A DNA stretch of 64,000 nucleotides from Pontibacter amylolyticus (GTDB lineage: Bacteria; Bacteroidota; Bacteroidia; Cytophagales; Hymenobacteraceae): NCBI RefSeq assembly GCF_014638845.1, contig NZ_BMFP01000003.1, positions 1-64,000 of the forward strand, given 5' to 3'. Under the pieces are notes generated by a model that was given only the letters and a program-made list of their open reading frames with translations, was not told the DNA's origin and made no database searches. Every line of letters starts with the position of its first letter. Within the stretch, counting starts at the first letter, position 1. Shown in pieces: positions 53,041 to 59,593 of this stretch. Made by a program: the position numbers and the translations under genes.

Positions 53041-53057
53041 TTGAGTTAAATGGAAAT

Positions 53058-53093
53058 AAAACAGGAGCGTCTAGGTATAGGCGCTCCTGTTTC
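53058..53093 (+). terminator. Intrinsic terminator after nrdJ
   Basis: AAACAGGAGCG (53059-53069) and CGCTCCTGTTT (53082-53092) form a perfect 11-bp stem. The 12-base loop contains AGGTATAG, a copy of the abundant hexamer motif. Confidence 0.85.
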
Positions 53094-53274
53094 ATTTGTT
53101 TTGATGTTTGAACTTGGCAATTATAGAAAAAGGGCTATATTAGCTTCTTTTAATACAGATGGGATGAAACAGAGAGATTAAAAAAAATTGTTAGTTTAGA
53201 TAAAGCGACCTTTAGTATATCCCATATAAGTACCATAGTGATTTTTACATTATTGTTAGCCTAAATATTATAAT

Positions 53275-53781
53275 ATGAATTTAAAATTTACATTAATCTT
53301 GATCATATTCTTAAAATTTAGCACTGCATTCTCGCAAGAGAAGATAAGTGTCGCAATTGTGGGTTCTGATACATATATCGAAACTTATAGCAAGTCTTAT
53401 TATAATAGCGAACTGTCACTTGATAAAGCATATAGATTAGGGCCAGGAGCATTATCTACACTTAAACAGGGTATCAAAAAAGCTATTGAATGGAGCACGC
53501 TAAATGAAACCCATCAAAAAGGTTTTGAAAAAGAGATTTGTCGTTTTAAAGTCATGAAAAAAGAGTTGTATAAGTTTCATGGTTACGTCGACGGTTTTAC
53601 TTCTGAAATGACTTTATTATTTAAAGGATATGAAGATGGGTCTTTTGACCTAGTTATTAGACCATATAATTCGAGCTTTGATAAATTTATTGAATTTAAC
53701 GATAAAGGAATGGTTAAGAAATTTAACAATCTTTTACATGGAAAATCGGCGAATAAGGAAATAGATGATATTTTTAATTAA
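53275..53781 (+). CDS. Hypothetical secreted protein (168 aa), AT-rich island
   Basis: The protein has a signal peptide (residues 1-20, MNLKFTLILIIFLKFSTAFS). The mature part is mixed alpha/beta: ISVAIVGSDTYIETYSKSYY, a helical RLGPGALSTLKQGIKKAIEW, and a strand-rich half, GFTSEMTLLFKGYEDGSFDL. No family is recognised. It is the first gene of a visibly AT-rich stretch that differs from flanking DNA, and codon use is AT-biased. The C-terminus is Lys/Asn-rich. Confidence 0.65.
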   Translation: MNLKFTLILIIFLKFSTAFSQEKISVAIVGSDTYIETYSKSYYNSELSLDKAYRLGPGALSTLKQGIKKAIEWSTLNETHQKGFEKEICRFKVMKKELYKFHGYVDGFTSEMTLLFKGYEDGSFDLVIRPYNSSFDKFIEFNDKGMVKKFNNLLHGKSANKEIDDIFN

Positions 53782-53861
53782 AAATAAACAATATAATTAA
53801 AATTATATCAAACTGATTTCCAGTCACATAAATCATCAAAAGCCAATAACAAAAATATAAA

Positions 53862-54038
53862 ATGGAAACAATAATCTTTTTAGCAATAAACATTGGAGTT
53901 TGCTATCTAATAGCAAAATCTGGAGAAAAGCGAAAAATTGGATTCGGCTGGAGTTTCTTCATAAGTTTATTTTTATCACCAATTGTCGGTGGGATAATTA
54001 CCTTATTAAGCTCTAAATTAGAAACCAATATTCTGTAA
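53862..54038 (+). CDS. Small two-span membrane protein (58 aa)
   Basis: An ATG at 53862 opens 58 codons. The peptide has a first span (TIIFLAINIGVCYLIA), a basic loop (KSGEKRKIGFGW) and a second span (SFFISLFLSPIVGGIITLL). The 'GFGW.FF.S.FLSPI.G' pattern resembles small Bacteroidota membrane proteins of unknown function. The stop codon is followed after one base by the next gene's ATG, so the two are probably translated together. Confidence 0.7.
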   Translation: METIIFLAINIGVCYLIAKSGEKRKIGFGWSFFISLFLSPIVGGIITLLSSKLETNIL

Positions 54039-54039
54039 A

Positions 54040-54291
54040 ATGAAAAAATCATTTGGTTACATCTTTATAGCCATAGCAGTATTAAATGTTATTGGTTTTA
54101 CTTACTTAGTGATTTCGAATCCTAACAAATTATCAAATAACTTAGAATACTTCTTAAAGAAAATATTCTTTGCTATCGGTGTTGGGGGATTGGGATTATG
54201 GTTAATACAGTCATCAAATAAAAGGGATAAAGACAAACTGTCTATAACCAATAAAAACATCGAAAATGCCACCCATACCAAGGTTCAATAA
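54040..54291 (+). CDS. Small two-span membrane protein (83 aa)
   Basis: The 83-aa protein has hydrophobic spans near residues 5-25 (FGYIFIAIAVLNVIGFTYLV) and 42-58 (IFFAIGVGGLGLWLIQS), followed by a Lys/Asn-rich hydrophilic tail. It starts one base after the 58-aa membrane protein gene. No family is recognised. Pairing of two small membrane proteins in a transferred-looking island is compatible with a toxin, defence accessory or quality-control role, but nothing in the sequence proves that. Confidence 0.65.
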   Translation: MKKSFGYIFIAIAVLNVIGFTYLVISNPNKLSNNLEYFLKKIFFAIGVGGLGLWLIQSSNKRDKDKLSITNKNIENATHTKVQ

Positions 54292-54357
54292 TATTCTATT
54301 TTATCTTTGGGTTTGGCTCTATAAAACTAATGTGAGTATTGTTATAAGATTTATATA

Positions 54358-55023
54358 ATGAAGATATCATTATCACAAATTAAAAACGATAGGACTACTA
54401 ATATAGCTACTCGATGCCCTCATTGTGGACACTTTGGCACATTTACTCCTGTAGCTGGCAGTGACGTACGCACATATCATAATGAACATAACAGGGGAGA
54501 AGTCACAACTAATTTCTTAGGTATAAGAAGATGTCCAAATGAAAGGTGTCATGGACACCTATTTTTCATTGCTGGCAATAACCGAGATGTGCTTTTAACA
54601 TCTCCTAGCGAAACTATTCCTTTTGACAAGGAAAACATTCCAGAAAAAGTTTTGAATGCTTTTGAAGAAGCAATCAAATGTCATTCTAATTCTTGCTTCA
54701 TTGCTTCAGCAATAATGATTAGAAAAACATTAGAAGAAATTTGTATTGATAGAGGTGCAACTGGGAAAAATTTATATCTAAAGCTCCAAGACCTTGGGGG
54801 TAAAATTTTAATACCTCAAGAGCTTTTGGCAGGCATGAACGAGTTAAGATTATTGGGAAATGATGCTGCTCATATTGAAGCACAAACTTTTAGCGATATT
54901 GGAAAAGAAGAAATTGAAGTCTCTTTAGAGTTTGCCAAGGAGATTTTGAAAGCAGTATATCAGTATGATAACTTACTTAAACGGCTTAAAAAACTGAAAG
55001 AGAAAAATAACACTGTCTCATAA
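54358..55023 (+). CDS. DUF4145 domain protein with N-terminal zinc ribbon
   Basis: The 221-aa protein has an N-terminal zinc-ribbon region with CPHCGHFGTFTPV near residues 20-32 and CPNERCHGHLFFIAG near 60-74. An all-helical DUF4145 domain follows: FEEAIKCHSNSCFIASAIMI, RKTLEEICIDRGATGKNLYL, LLGNDAAHIEAQTF (the conserved 'N.A.H' motif). DUF4145 proteins often accompany restriction or other mobile defence genes and are a domain of type I restriction subunits, but here no nuclease or methylase is adjacent. AT-rich composition matches the island. Confidence 0.8.
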   Translation: MKISLSQIKNDRTTNIATRCPHCGHFGTFTPVAGSDVRTYHNEHNRGEVTTNFLGIRRCPNERCHGHLFFIAGNNRDVLLTSPSETIPFDKENIPEKVLNAFEEAIKCHSNSCFIASAIMIRKTLEEICIDRGATGKNLYLKLQDLGGKILIPQELLAGMNELRLLGNDAAHIEAQTFSDIGKEEIEVSLEFAKEILKAVYQYDNLLKRLKKLKEKNNTVS

Positions 55024-55132
55024 TACAGCCTAGAAAAAAGCTTCTTCACGATATATCCAAATCTGATAGCATTTTAATAATTAAAGAATTAGAGTGCACG
55101 CTAAGGGCAACGTAATACTTTAGCCACCGAAT

Positions 55133-56464
55133 TTATAAATCCTGAGAATCTTTAAATCCTGTAAATCCTGATTCAGACAACCTCCCCACCCCACTCACCT
55201 TCAACCCCCGCTGCCCCAGAAAGAACACCCCCAAGCCCAGCGGCATAGGCACACTCGCCCAGAACATCAGCCAGCTGAAACTCGGCAAAGCCATCAGCCC
55301 CAGCCAGAGGAAAGTACCTTGTCCGAACATCAGCAATTCCGTGGCGAAGAAGCCGGCCAGAAAAAGCGTCAGGCCGACACCGCCATACCTTCCGAGTCGG
55401 CAGAGCCCTTGCTGCAAGAGGAAACCCAGCACAAACAGCGACACAAAGCCGAGTAGCGACAGGTGCAGGTAACCGATGATGAAGTAGCGCAGTTTATAGG
55501 CCAGGTCCGCCATGTAAGGGAAAGCAGAAACTGTCTGCAGCACCAGTTTCAGCACGAAAAACACGAGCGCTATACCTACCAGGCCGCACACCCACGGCTT
55601 GAGAAGGCCCACCACTTTCCCCCATACCTGCTGCACTACTTTTATTAGGTATAGCAGACCCGCTAGTTGCATCGCTACAGCCACATAGCCTATGGCGTAT
55701 ACCCAGTCGGCCGGTTGAGTCCACAGCACCGAGAGTGCATAGGCAGGTAGACAGGCCAGTGCCAGTAGCCAGAAAGCTCGCATGGCCCAGCTTCGGTTGA
55801 AGTATACCTGGTGGTGCTCCAGAAACCAGAACAAAAGCCCGAGCACCGCAAAGGTGAACCAACCGTTGTACTGGAAATGCAGGTAGAAATAGATGGCCGA
55901 GTAATAGAGTTCACCGCCAATCGTGCCCTTCGCCATAATCGGCCCCATTGCCCACGGACCGATAGACGACACCACCATAAATAGCAAGGCCGCCCCGATG
56001 TACTTCAGGGAAGTGGCATGCGTGCCGGTGTCGACGTTACCCTGCACATGCTTCCAGTAGCTGCGGGCAAACCAGTAGCTAAGCAAAATATGCATCGTCG
56101 AAAAGATAATGGAAAACAGCGCATAGCCCTGCACCGGAAAAGTGAACAGCATGCCCAGCACCGATACCTGCGTCAGGAAAAACTGCCGCCGGAAAGAGGT
56201 GCGTGCCTCTGCTGTCACAGCCGGAAAAATGTAAAGCAAGGCCGCAAAAAAAGCGCAGTAGAGCCAGCCCAGCAAAGCCACATGCGAGTGCGCATGCAGG
56301 AAGTTTTTGTAGTTGACGCCATCTATTGGCGACACCATCAGCCAGCGCAGAAAAAGGCCCAACATGGCCACCAGCACTAAATACCCCAGCGCGATGCGAG
56401 CCCGCATCAAGGTATCCTGTCCTGTCTGTGGCAATTGCCGCAGCCTTTCCCTGACTTCTGTCAT
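55133..56464 (-). CDS. Heme-copper oxidase subunit I-like membrane protein (second)
   Basis: The 443-aa protein has about twelve membrane spans and begins its membrane part with NYKNFLHAHSHVALLGWLYC near residues 32-51, similar to the HPKLLTLTHVAALGW region of the 45126-46442 protein. Other His-bearing segments are MHILLSYWFARSYWKHV, YLHFQYNGWFTFAVLG and IIGYLHLSLLGFVSLFVLG. It is not a full catalytic oxidase by length. The last 14 residues (SESGFTGFKDSQDL) are encoded by a dispersed intergenic repeat and are probably not original to the protein. It overlaps no gene; a lipoprotein gene ends 3 bp upstream. Confidence 0.7.
   Translation of the reverse strand: MTEVRERLRQLPQTGQDTLMRARIALGYLVLVAMLGLFLRWLMVSPIDGVNYKNFLHAHSHVALLGWLYCAFFAALLYIFPAVTAEARTSFRRQFFLTQVSVLGMLFTFPVQGYALFSIIFSTMHILLSYWFARSYWKHVQGNVDTGTHATSLKYIGAALLFMVVSSIGPWAMGPIMAKGTIGGELYYSAIYFYLHFQYNGWFTFAVLGLLFWFLEHHQVYFNRSWAMRAFWLLALACLPAYALSVLWTQPADWVYAIGYVAVAMQLAGLLYLIKVVQQVWGKVVGLLKPWVCGLVGIALVFFVLKLVLQTVSAFPYMADLAYKLRYFIIGYLHLSLLGFVSLFVLGFLLQQGLCRLGRYGGVGLTLFLAGFFATELLMFGQGTFLWLGLMALPSFSWLMFWASVPMPLGLGVFFLGQRGLKVSGVGRLSESGFTGFKDSQDL
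55137..55178. repeat. AAATCCTG dispersed repeat forming the end of a gene
   Basis: The stretch has AAATCCTGAGAATCTTTAAA and then AAATCCTGTAAATCCTGATT, three AAATCCTG units in 42 bp, ending in CAGAC. The reverse complement (AATCAGGATTTACAGGATT) is a repeat seen in many Bacteroidota intergenic regions, and here it encodes the last residues of the oxidase-like protein. Confidence 0.65.
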
Positions 56465-56467
56465 CGT

Positions 56468-56908
56468 TTACTCAAAGTACTGGTTGTATTCTTTTAGCCG
56501 CTCACTTACGCGCGCGAAAGCTGCTTCAGACTGGTGCTCGTCTTTCTCAGCCAACAGGTTCACGTCCTCCACCAGCGGCATCAGGTATACGTGCAGCATA
56601 TCGTGGGCAGGGCCTTTCATGCGGCAGTCTTTGAAGAGCTGTTGCATTTCTGCTTTCATCGATGTGCCCAGATCGTTGTAAGCGGCCGCCGAATTGTTCT
56701 CCGCCTGCGCGTTGAACTCCTGCACCATACCTTGCAACTGGGCCATGTGGCGGTTGGTCGGCTCGTCGGCTTTCCAGCGCTCGGTGCCATTCAGGGCCAG
56801 GGTTTGCTCTTCGTGCACCACTTCGGTATGTTCTGTTTCCAGGTCACGCTCGGTTCCGCACATGGAGGTTAAACTGGCCAGGAAAATCGCAATGATAACT
56901 AGTTTCAT
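56468..56908 (-). CDS. Hypothetical lipoprotein (146 aa)
   Basis: The protein has a signal peptide ending in a lipobox-like LTSMC near residue 17. The mature part is helical and acidic: TERDLETEHTEVVHEEQTLA, then MAQLQGMVQEFNAQAENNSA, CRMKGPAHDMLHVYLMPLVE and ARVSERLKEYNQYFE. The helix count and the late His/Met residues suggest a four-helix bundle, possibly metal- or heme-binding. The gene ends 3 bp before the oxidase-like gene, so the two are likely one operon. Family not recognised. Confidence 0.7.
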   Translation of the reverse strand: MKLVIIAIFLASLTSMCGTERDLETEHTEVVHEEQTLALNGTERWKADEPTNRHMAQLQGMVQEFNAQAENNSAAAYNDLGTSMKAEMQQLFKDCRMKGPAHDMLHVYLMPLVEDVNLLAEKDEHQSEAAFARVSERLKEYNQYFE

Positions 56909-56936
56909 GTTACTGATTGTTTTATTAGACAGTTGA

Positions 56937-57109
56937 AGTTATGGACAAAGGAATTTCTGGACAAAAGACAAAGTACACTAGTGTTTTTAAACAAAGGACA
57001 AAAGACTAATTGACAAATGAGGAATGCAAGTCATGCAGTTGAAGATAATTCATTTCTAAATCACGCGTCCTTTGTCTTTTGTCAAAATGTCCTTTGTCAA
57101 AATCATAAA
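56937..57109. repeat. GACAAAGGACAAAAGAC inverted-repeat region
   Basis: Left arms (GGACAAAAGACAAAG near 56958 and ACAAAGGACAAAAGAC near 56992) face right arms (GTCCTTTGTCTTTTGTC near 57067 and GTCCTTTGTC near 57088), so the gap can fold into a long imperfect hairpin. The same core occurs at about 43107-43139. It separates the lipoprotein gene from the thioredoxin-like gene. Confidence 0.65.
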
Positions 57110-57754
57110 TCAAGACAGGACTTCCTGCTCTTCTCCTGTCACAGGTATAGCCTGCTGCACCAGCCGTAGCAGATCCTGCTGCAGCGACTGGCTGCGGTCT
57201 TTGGCATACAGAATATGCACCAGATTGTGAATGTCTTCTTTCGCCGCATTTGGGTGTTTCTCCTTAAACTGCAACACCTCCTCCAGTATCGCAAGCGGTC
57301 GCGGTCCCCAGGTAAAGAGTCGCTCGTTGGTTTCAGCGTTCAGGCAGATCAGCTTAGGTATAGCACGGCTGCCGTTGGTGAGGCAGGTGTCCATCCAGGC
57401 CGGGTTTTCGTCGCGCAGAATGATGGTCAGCTCGATCGTCGGCACCGCATCGGCGATGGCGGCCAAAGCCGGCAGCTGCTGCGCGCCGTCTCCGCACCAC
57501 GACTCTACAAGCACCACCCAATGCCACTCCGGGCGCGGCTGTTGCAGGGCCGCCAACAGTTCCGGATCTAGTTTGAACTGTTTCTCCACACGCTTCATGC
57601 GCTGCAGATTGAGTTTGGTAAAAGCTATGCGCTCTTCGGTCTGCTCCGGACCTGAAGTCAGGTTATCAGCCACCAGTTGCTCCACCAGCAGTCTGTAGCT
57701 CTGATAGGTCAGCGGATTGATAAGTTCGGGGGTGAGTATATCGGGGGTGTTCAT
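57110..57754 (-). CDS. Thioredoxin-fold protein lacking the second active-site cysteine
   Basis: The 214-aa protein matches the Thioredoxin_9 family. An N-terminal helical part (LINPLTYQSYRLLVEQLVAD) precedes the thioredoxin strand WHWVVLVESWCGDGAQQLPAL near residues 78-98. Family members usually have C-G-D-C or C-G-D-A there; this one has Cys87 and Gly90, so only one Cys is present. The cis-Pro region is RAIPKLICLN near 148-157. It could not do dithiol exchange, but a monothiol role remains possible. It is read away from the proline dehydrogenase gene across a 373-bp gap. Confidence 0.8.
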   Translation of the reverse strand: MNTPDILTPELINPLTYQSYRLLVEQLVADNLTSGPEQTEERIAFTKLNLQRMKRVEKQFKLDPELLAALQQPRPEWHWVVLVESWCGDGAQQLPALAAIADAVPTIELTIILRDENPAWMDTCLTNGSRAIPKLICLNAETNERLFTWGPRPLAILEEVLQFKEKHPNAAKEDIHNLVHILYAKDRSQSLQQDLLRLVQQAIPVTGEEQEVLS

Positions 57755-57804
57755 GTGTTAAATTTAAATTTCATGCAATTCTACCTATTTCCACCTCTAC
57801 ATAA

Positions 57805-57820
57805 AATGACTTAAGTCACT
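57805..57820. promoter_or_regulatory. Candidate Crp/Fnr-type operator
   Basis: AATGACTTAAGTCACT contains the perfect 12-bp palindrome TGACTTAAGTCA at 57807-57818. It lies 51 bp upstream of the thioredoxin-like start codon, a reasonable distance for an activator site of that minus-strand gene. Confidence 0.5.
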
Positions 57821-57873
57821 CACACACAATATTTAACAAACCTTATTTCAGCTGTAAAAACAAATACACATAA

Positions 57874-57889
57874 AATGATCTATGTCATT
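57874..57889. promoter_or_regulatory. Candidate Crp/Fnr-type operator
   Basis: AATGATCTATGTCATT matches the ATGAC-N4-GTCAT pattern with one departure per palindrome (ATGAT against GTCAT). It is 69 bp from the perfect site at 57805-57820 and could serve either divergent gene. Confidence 0.45.
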
Positions 57890-58127
57890 ATTTGGACTAA
57901 CTATACTCATTTTCGGGGTGTAGGAACAGGGCTAACTTGTGCCTTCATCCAGGCTCAAATTTACCTGCCATGCTGTATCGATTATTTGGTGGTTCACGCG
58001 CTCATTCGTCAACTATACCAGTCGCAGGCTTTGCCCTGCTGACGGTACACATACGCTGCACCTTGCTCACCATATAAAATGCCATACCTGAATTAGAAAC
58101 ACATTCATCCAAAGAACAGCCACATAC

Positions 58128-59321
58128 ATGAGTACGACAACCATACAACCGACCAGCACTTTCGACCCGAACGATTTGAAGATCGCCTTCAGCAACAAAA
58201 CGGACAAGGAGCTCAAACTCGCCTACTTCCTTTTTAAGATGATGGGCAAACCCACTTTGGTGAAGTTGGGCGGTGTCGCCTCGGTCTGGGCGCTCAAGCT
58301 GGGACTTCCGATCAAGGGTCTCGTGAAAGGCACCATTTACAGCCACTTCTGCGGGGGCGAAACAGCACAGGAGGCCCAGCGCGCCATCCGCCGCATGGCC
58401 AACGCCAGGGTACACACCGTGCTCGACTATGCCGCCGAAGCCAAGGAAGACGAAGCCGGGTTCGACCATGTGCTCGACGAGATCATGCGCAACATCCGGT
58501 TGGCAAAAGTGACAGGCGAGATCCCTTACATCAGCGTGAAGCTGACAGGTATAGGCTCCCGCGATATTTTCCAAAAACTGCAGGAAGGCGCGCCACTCAC
58601 TACAGAAGAACAGGCCGCTTTCCAGCGTACGGAGAGTCGCCTGGATATCATTTGCAAGGCCGCTTACGAAGCCAACATTACGGTATACCTTGACGCGGAA
58701 GAAAGCTGGCTGCAGCAGCCCATGGACGAGTTGGCCGAGAAAATGATGCTGCGCTACAACGAACACCGCGCCGTGGTGTTCAACACCTTGCAGATGTACC
58801 GCACCGACCGCATCGCCTACCTCACCGATCTGCTCAAGCGAAGCGAAGGCTACGATGTGATACTGGGTATAAAAATCGTGCGCGGCGCCTACATTGAGAA
58901 AGAACAAGAACGGGCCGCCGAGCATGGCTATCCGAGCCCGGTCTTCCACATCAAAGCTGACACCGACCGCAGCTTTGACGGGGCCATTGACATCTGCCTG
59001 CAGAACCTGCACCGCGTGGAGCTTTGTGCTGCTACGCACAACGAAGCCAGCACCCGCTACCTTGTCAACCAGATCAACCGCCAGGGTATAGCCGACCACC
59101 AGAAGCGCATCCACTTTTCGCAGCTCTACGGCATGAGCGACAACCTGACCTACAACCTGGCCAACGCCGGTTTCAACGCCTCCAAATACCTGCCTTACGG
59201 CGACGTAGCTACTACCCTGCCTTATATGATCAGGAGAGCGGAGGAAAACACATCCATCGCCGGGCAAATGGGTCGGGAGTTGAGCTTGCTGGAGGCGGAG
59301 ATAAAACGGAGGGGACTTTAA
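58128..59321 (+). CDS. Proline dehydrogenase family protein
   Basis: The 397-aa FAD enzyme oxidises proline to pyrroline-5-carboxylate. It shows the barrel motifs YISVKLTGIGSRDIFQKL near residues 136-153, VYLDAEESWLQQPMDELAEK near 185-204, ILGIKIVRGAYIEKEQER near 245-262, LCAATHNEAS near 300-309, FSQLYGMSDNLTYNLA near 329-344, and the C-terminal substrate-binding YLPYGDVATTLPYMIRRAEE. Length fits the monofunctional Bacteroidota form. Electrons go to the quinone pool. The stop codon directly abuts a GC-rich hairpin box. Confidence 0.93.
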   Translation: MSTTTIQPTSTFDPNDLKIAFSNKTDKELKLAYFLFKMMGKPTLVKLGGVASVWALKLGLPIKGLVKGTIYSHFCGGETAQEAQRAIRRMANARVHTVLDYAAEAKEDEAGFDHVLDEIMRNIRLAKVTGEIPYISVKLTGIGSRDIFQKLQEGAPLTTEEQAAFQRTESRLDIICKAAYEANITVYLDAEESWLQQPMDELAEKMMLRYNEHRAVVFNTLQMYRTDRIAYLTDLLKRSEGYDVILGIKIVRGAYIEKEQERAAEHGYPSPVFHIKADTDRSFDGAIDICLQNLHRVELCAATHNEASTRYLVNQINRQGIADHQKRIHFSQLYGMSDNLTYNLANAGFNASKYLPYGDVATTLPYMIRRAEENTSIAGQMGRELSLLEAEIKRRGL

Positions 59322-59363
59322 CCCCTCCCCGACCCTCCCCTAAAAACAGGGGAGGGAGTTAGT
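59322..59363. repeat. GC-rich hairpin box after the proline dehydrogenase gene
   Basis: ACCCTCCCCTAAAAACAGGG and the following GAGGGAGTT form an imperfect hairpin whose arms are CCTCCCC and GGGGAGG. It is an inverted copy of the box at 48555-48592 and begins at the TTAA of the stop codon. Confidence 0.7.
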
Positions 59364-59366
59364 ACA

Positions 59367-59487
59367 CCCTCGCTCGCCTCTGGCGAGTGTGAGTTACTCG
59401 GCGGACTCTGGCCGCTAGTATCTGTGCCTATCGGCACAAGTGGCGGGACGTCACTGGATAACTCACAGTCGCGGGACGCGAGCGAGG
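59367..59487. repeat. 121-bp structured intergenic repeat, copy 2
   Basis: This copy matches that at 46811-46932 along its length, with the same outer CCCTCGCTCG/CGAGCGAGG arms and inner GCGAGTGTGAG stem. Differences fall mostly in loops or keep pairing: GTGCCtatcGGCAC differs only in the loop, and GTGGCGggaCGTCAC swaps a G-C for a G-T pair. One change (CACAGTCGC for CACACTCGC) breaks a pair. It lies between two plus-strand genes in the same orientation as copy 1. Confidence 0.85.
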
Positions 59488-59525
59488 TCAAAAAGTAAAA
59501 AGAAAGGAATAAATAAAGACTCTCA

Positions 59526-59566
59526 ACTCCCCCTCCTGTTTTTAGGAGGGAGCTGGGGGGAGGTTA
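59526..59566. repeat. GC-rich hairpin box before the 601-aa protein gene
   Basis: The arms CCCCCTCCT and AGGAGGG flank GTTTTT, followed by AGCTGGGGGGAGG. It is an inverted copy of the box at 48278-48318. Confidence 0.7.
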
Positions 59567-59593
59567 AATCAACCCGATACAGCATTTTCATTC

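Larger units (their letters stand above)
57755..58127. other. Divergent gap with two Crp/Fnr-like palindromes
   Basis: The 373-bp gap lies between the minus-strand thioredoxin-like gene and the plus-strand proline dehydrogenase gene. It holds two candidate operators (listed separately). A 35-codon frame at about 57971-58078 has no coding signs. No other structure is seen. Confidence 0.5.

Noticed and set aside
58002..59267. Long minus-strand open frame opposite proline dehydrogenase
   Set aside because: Complete overlap with a gene carrying all proline dehydrogenase motifs; the antisense peptide shows no family signature.
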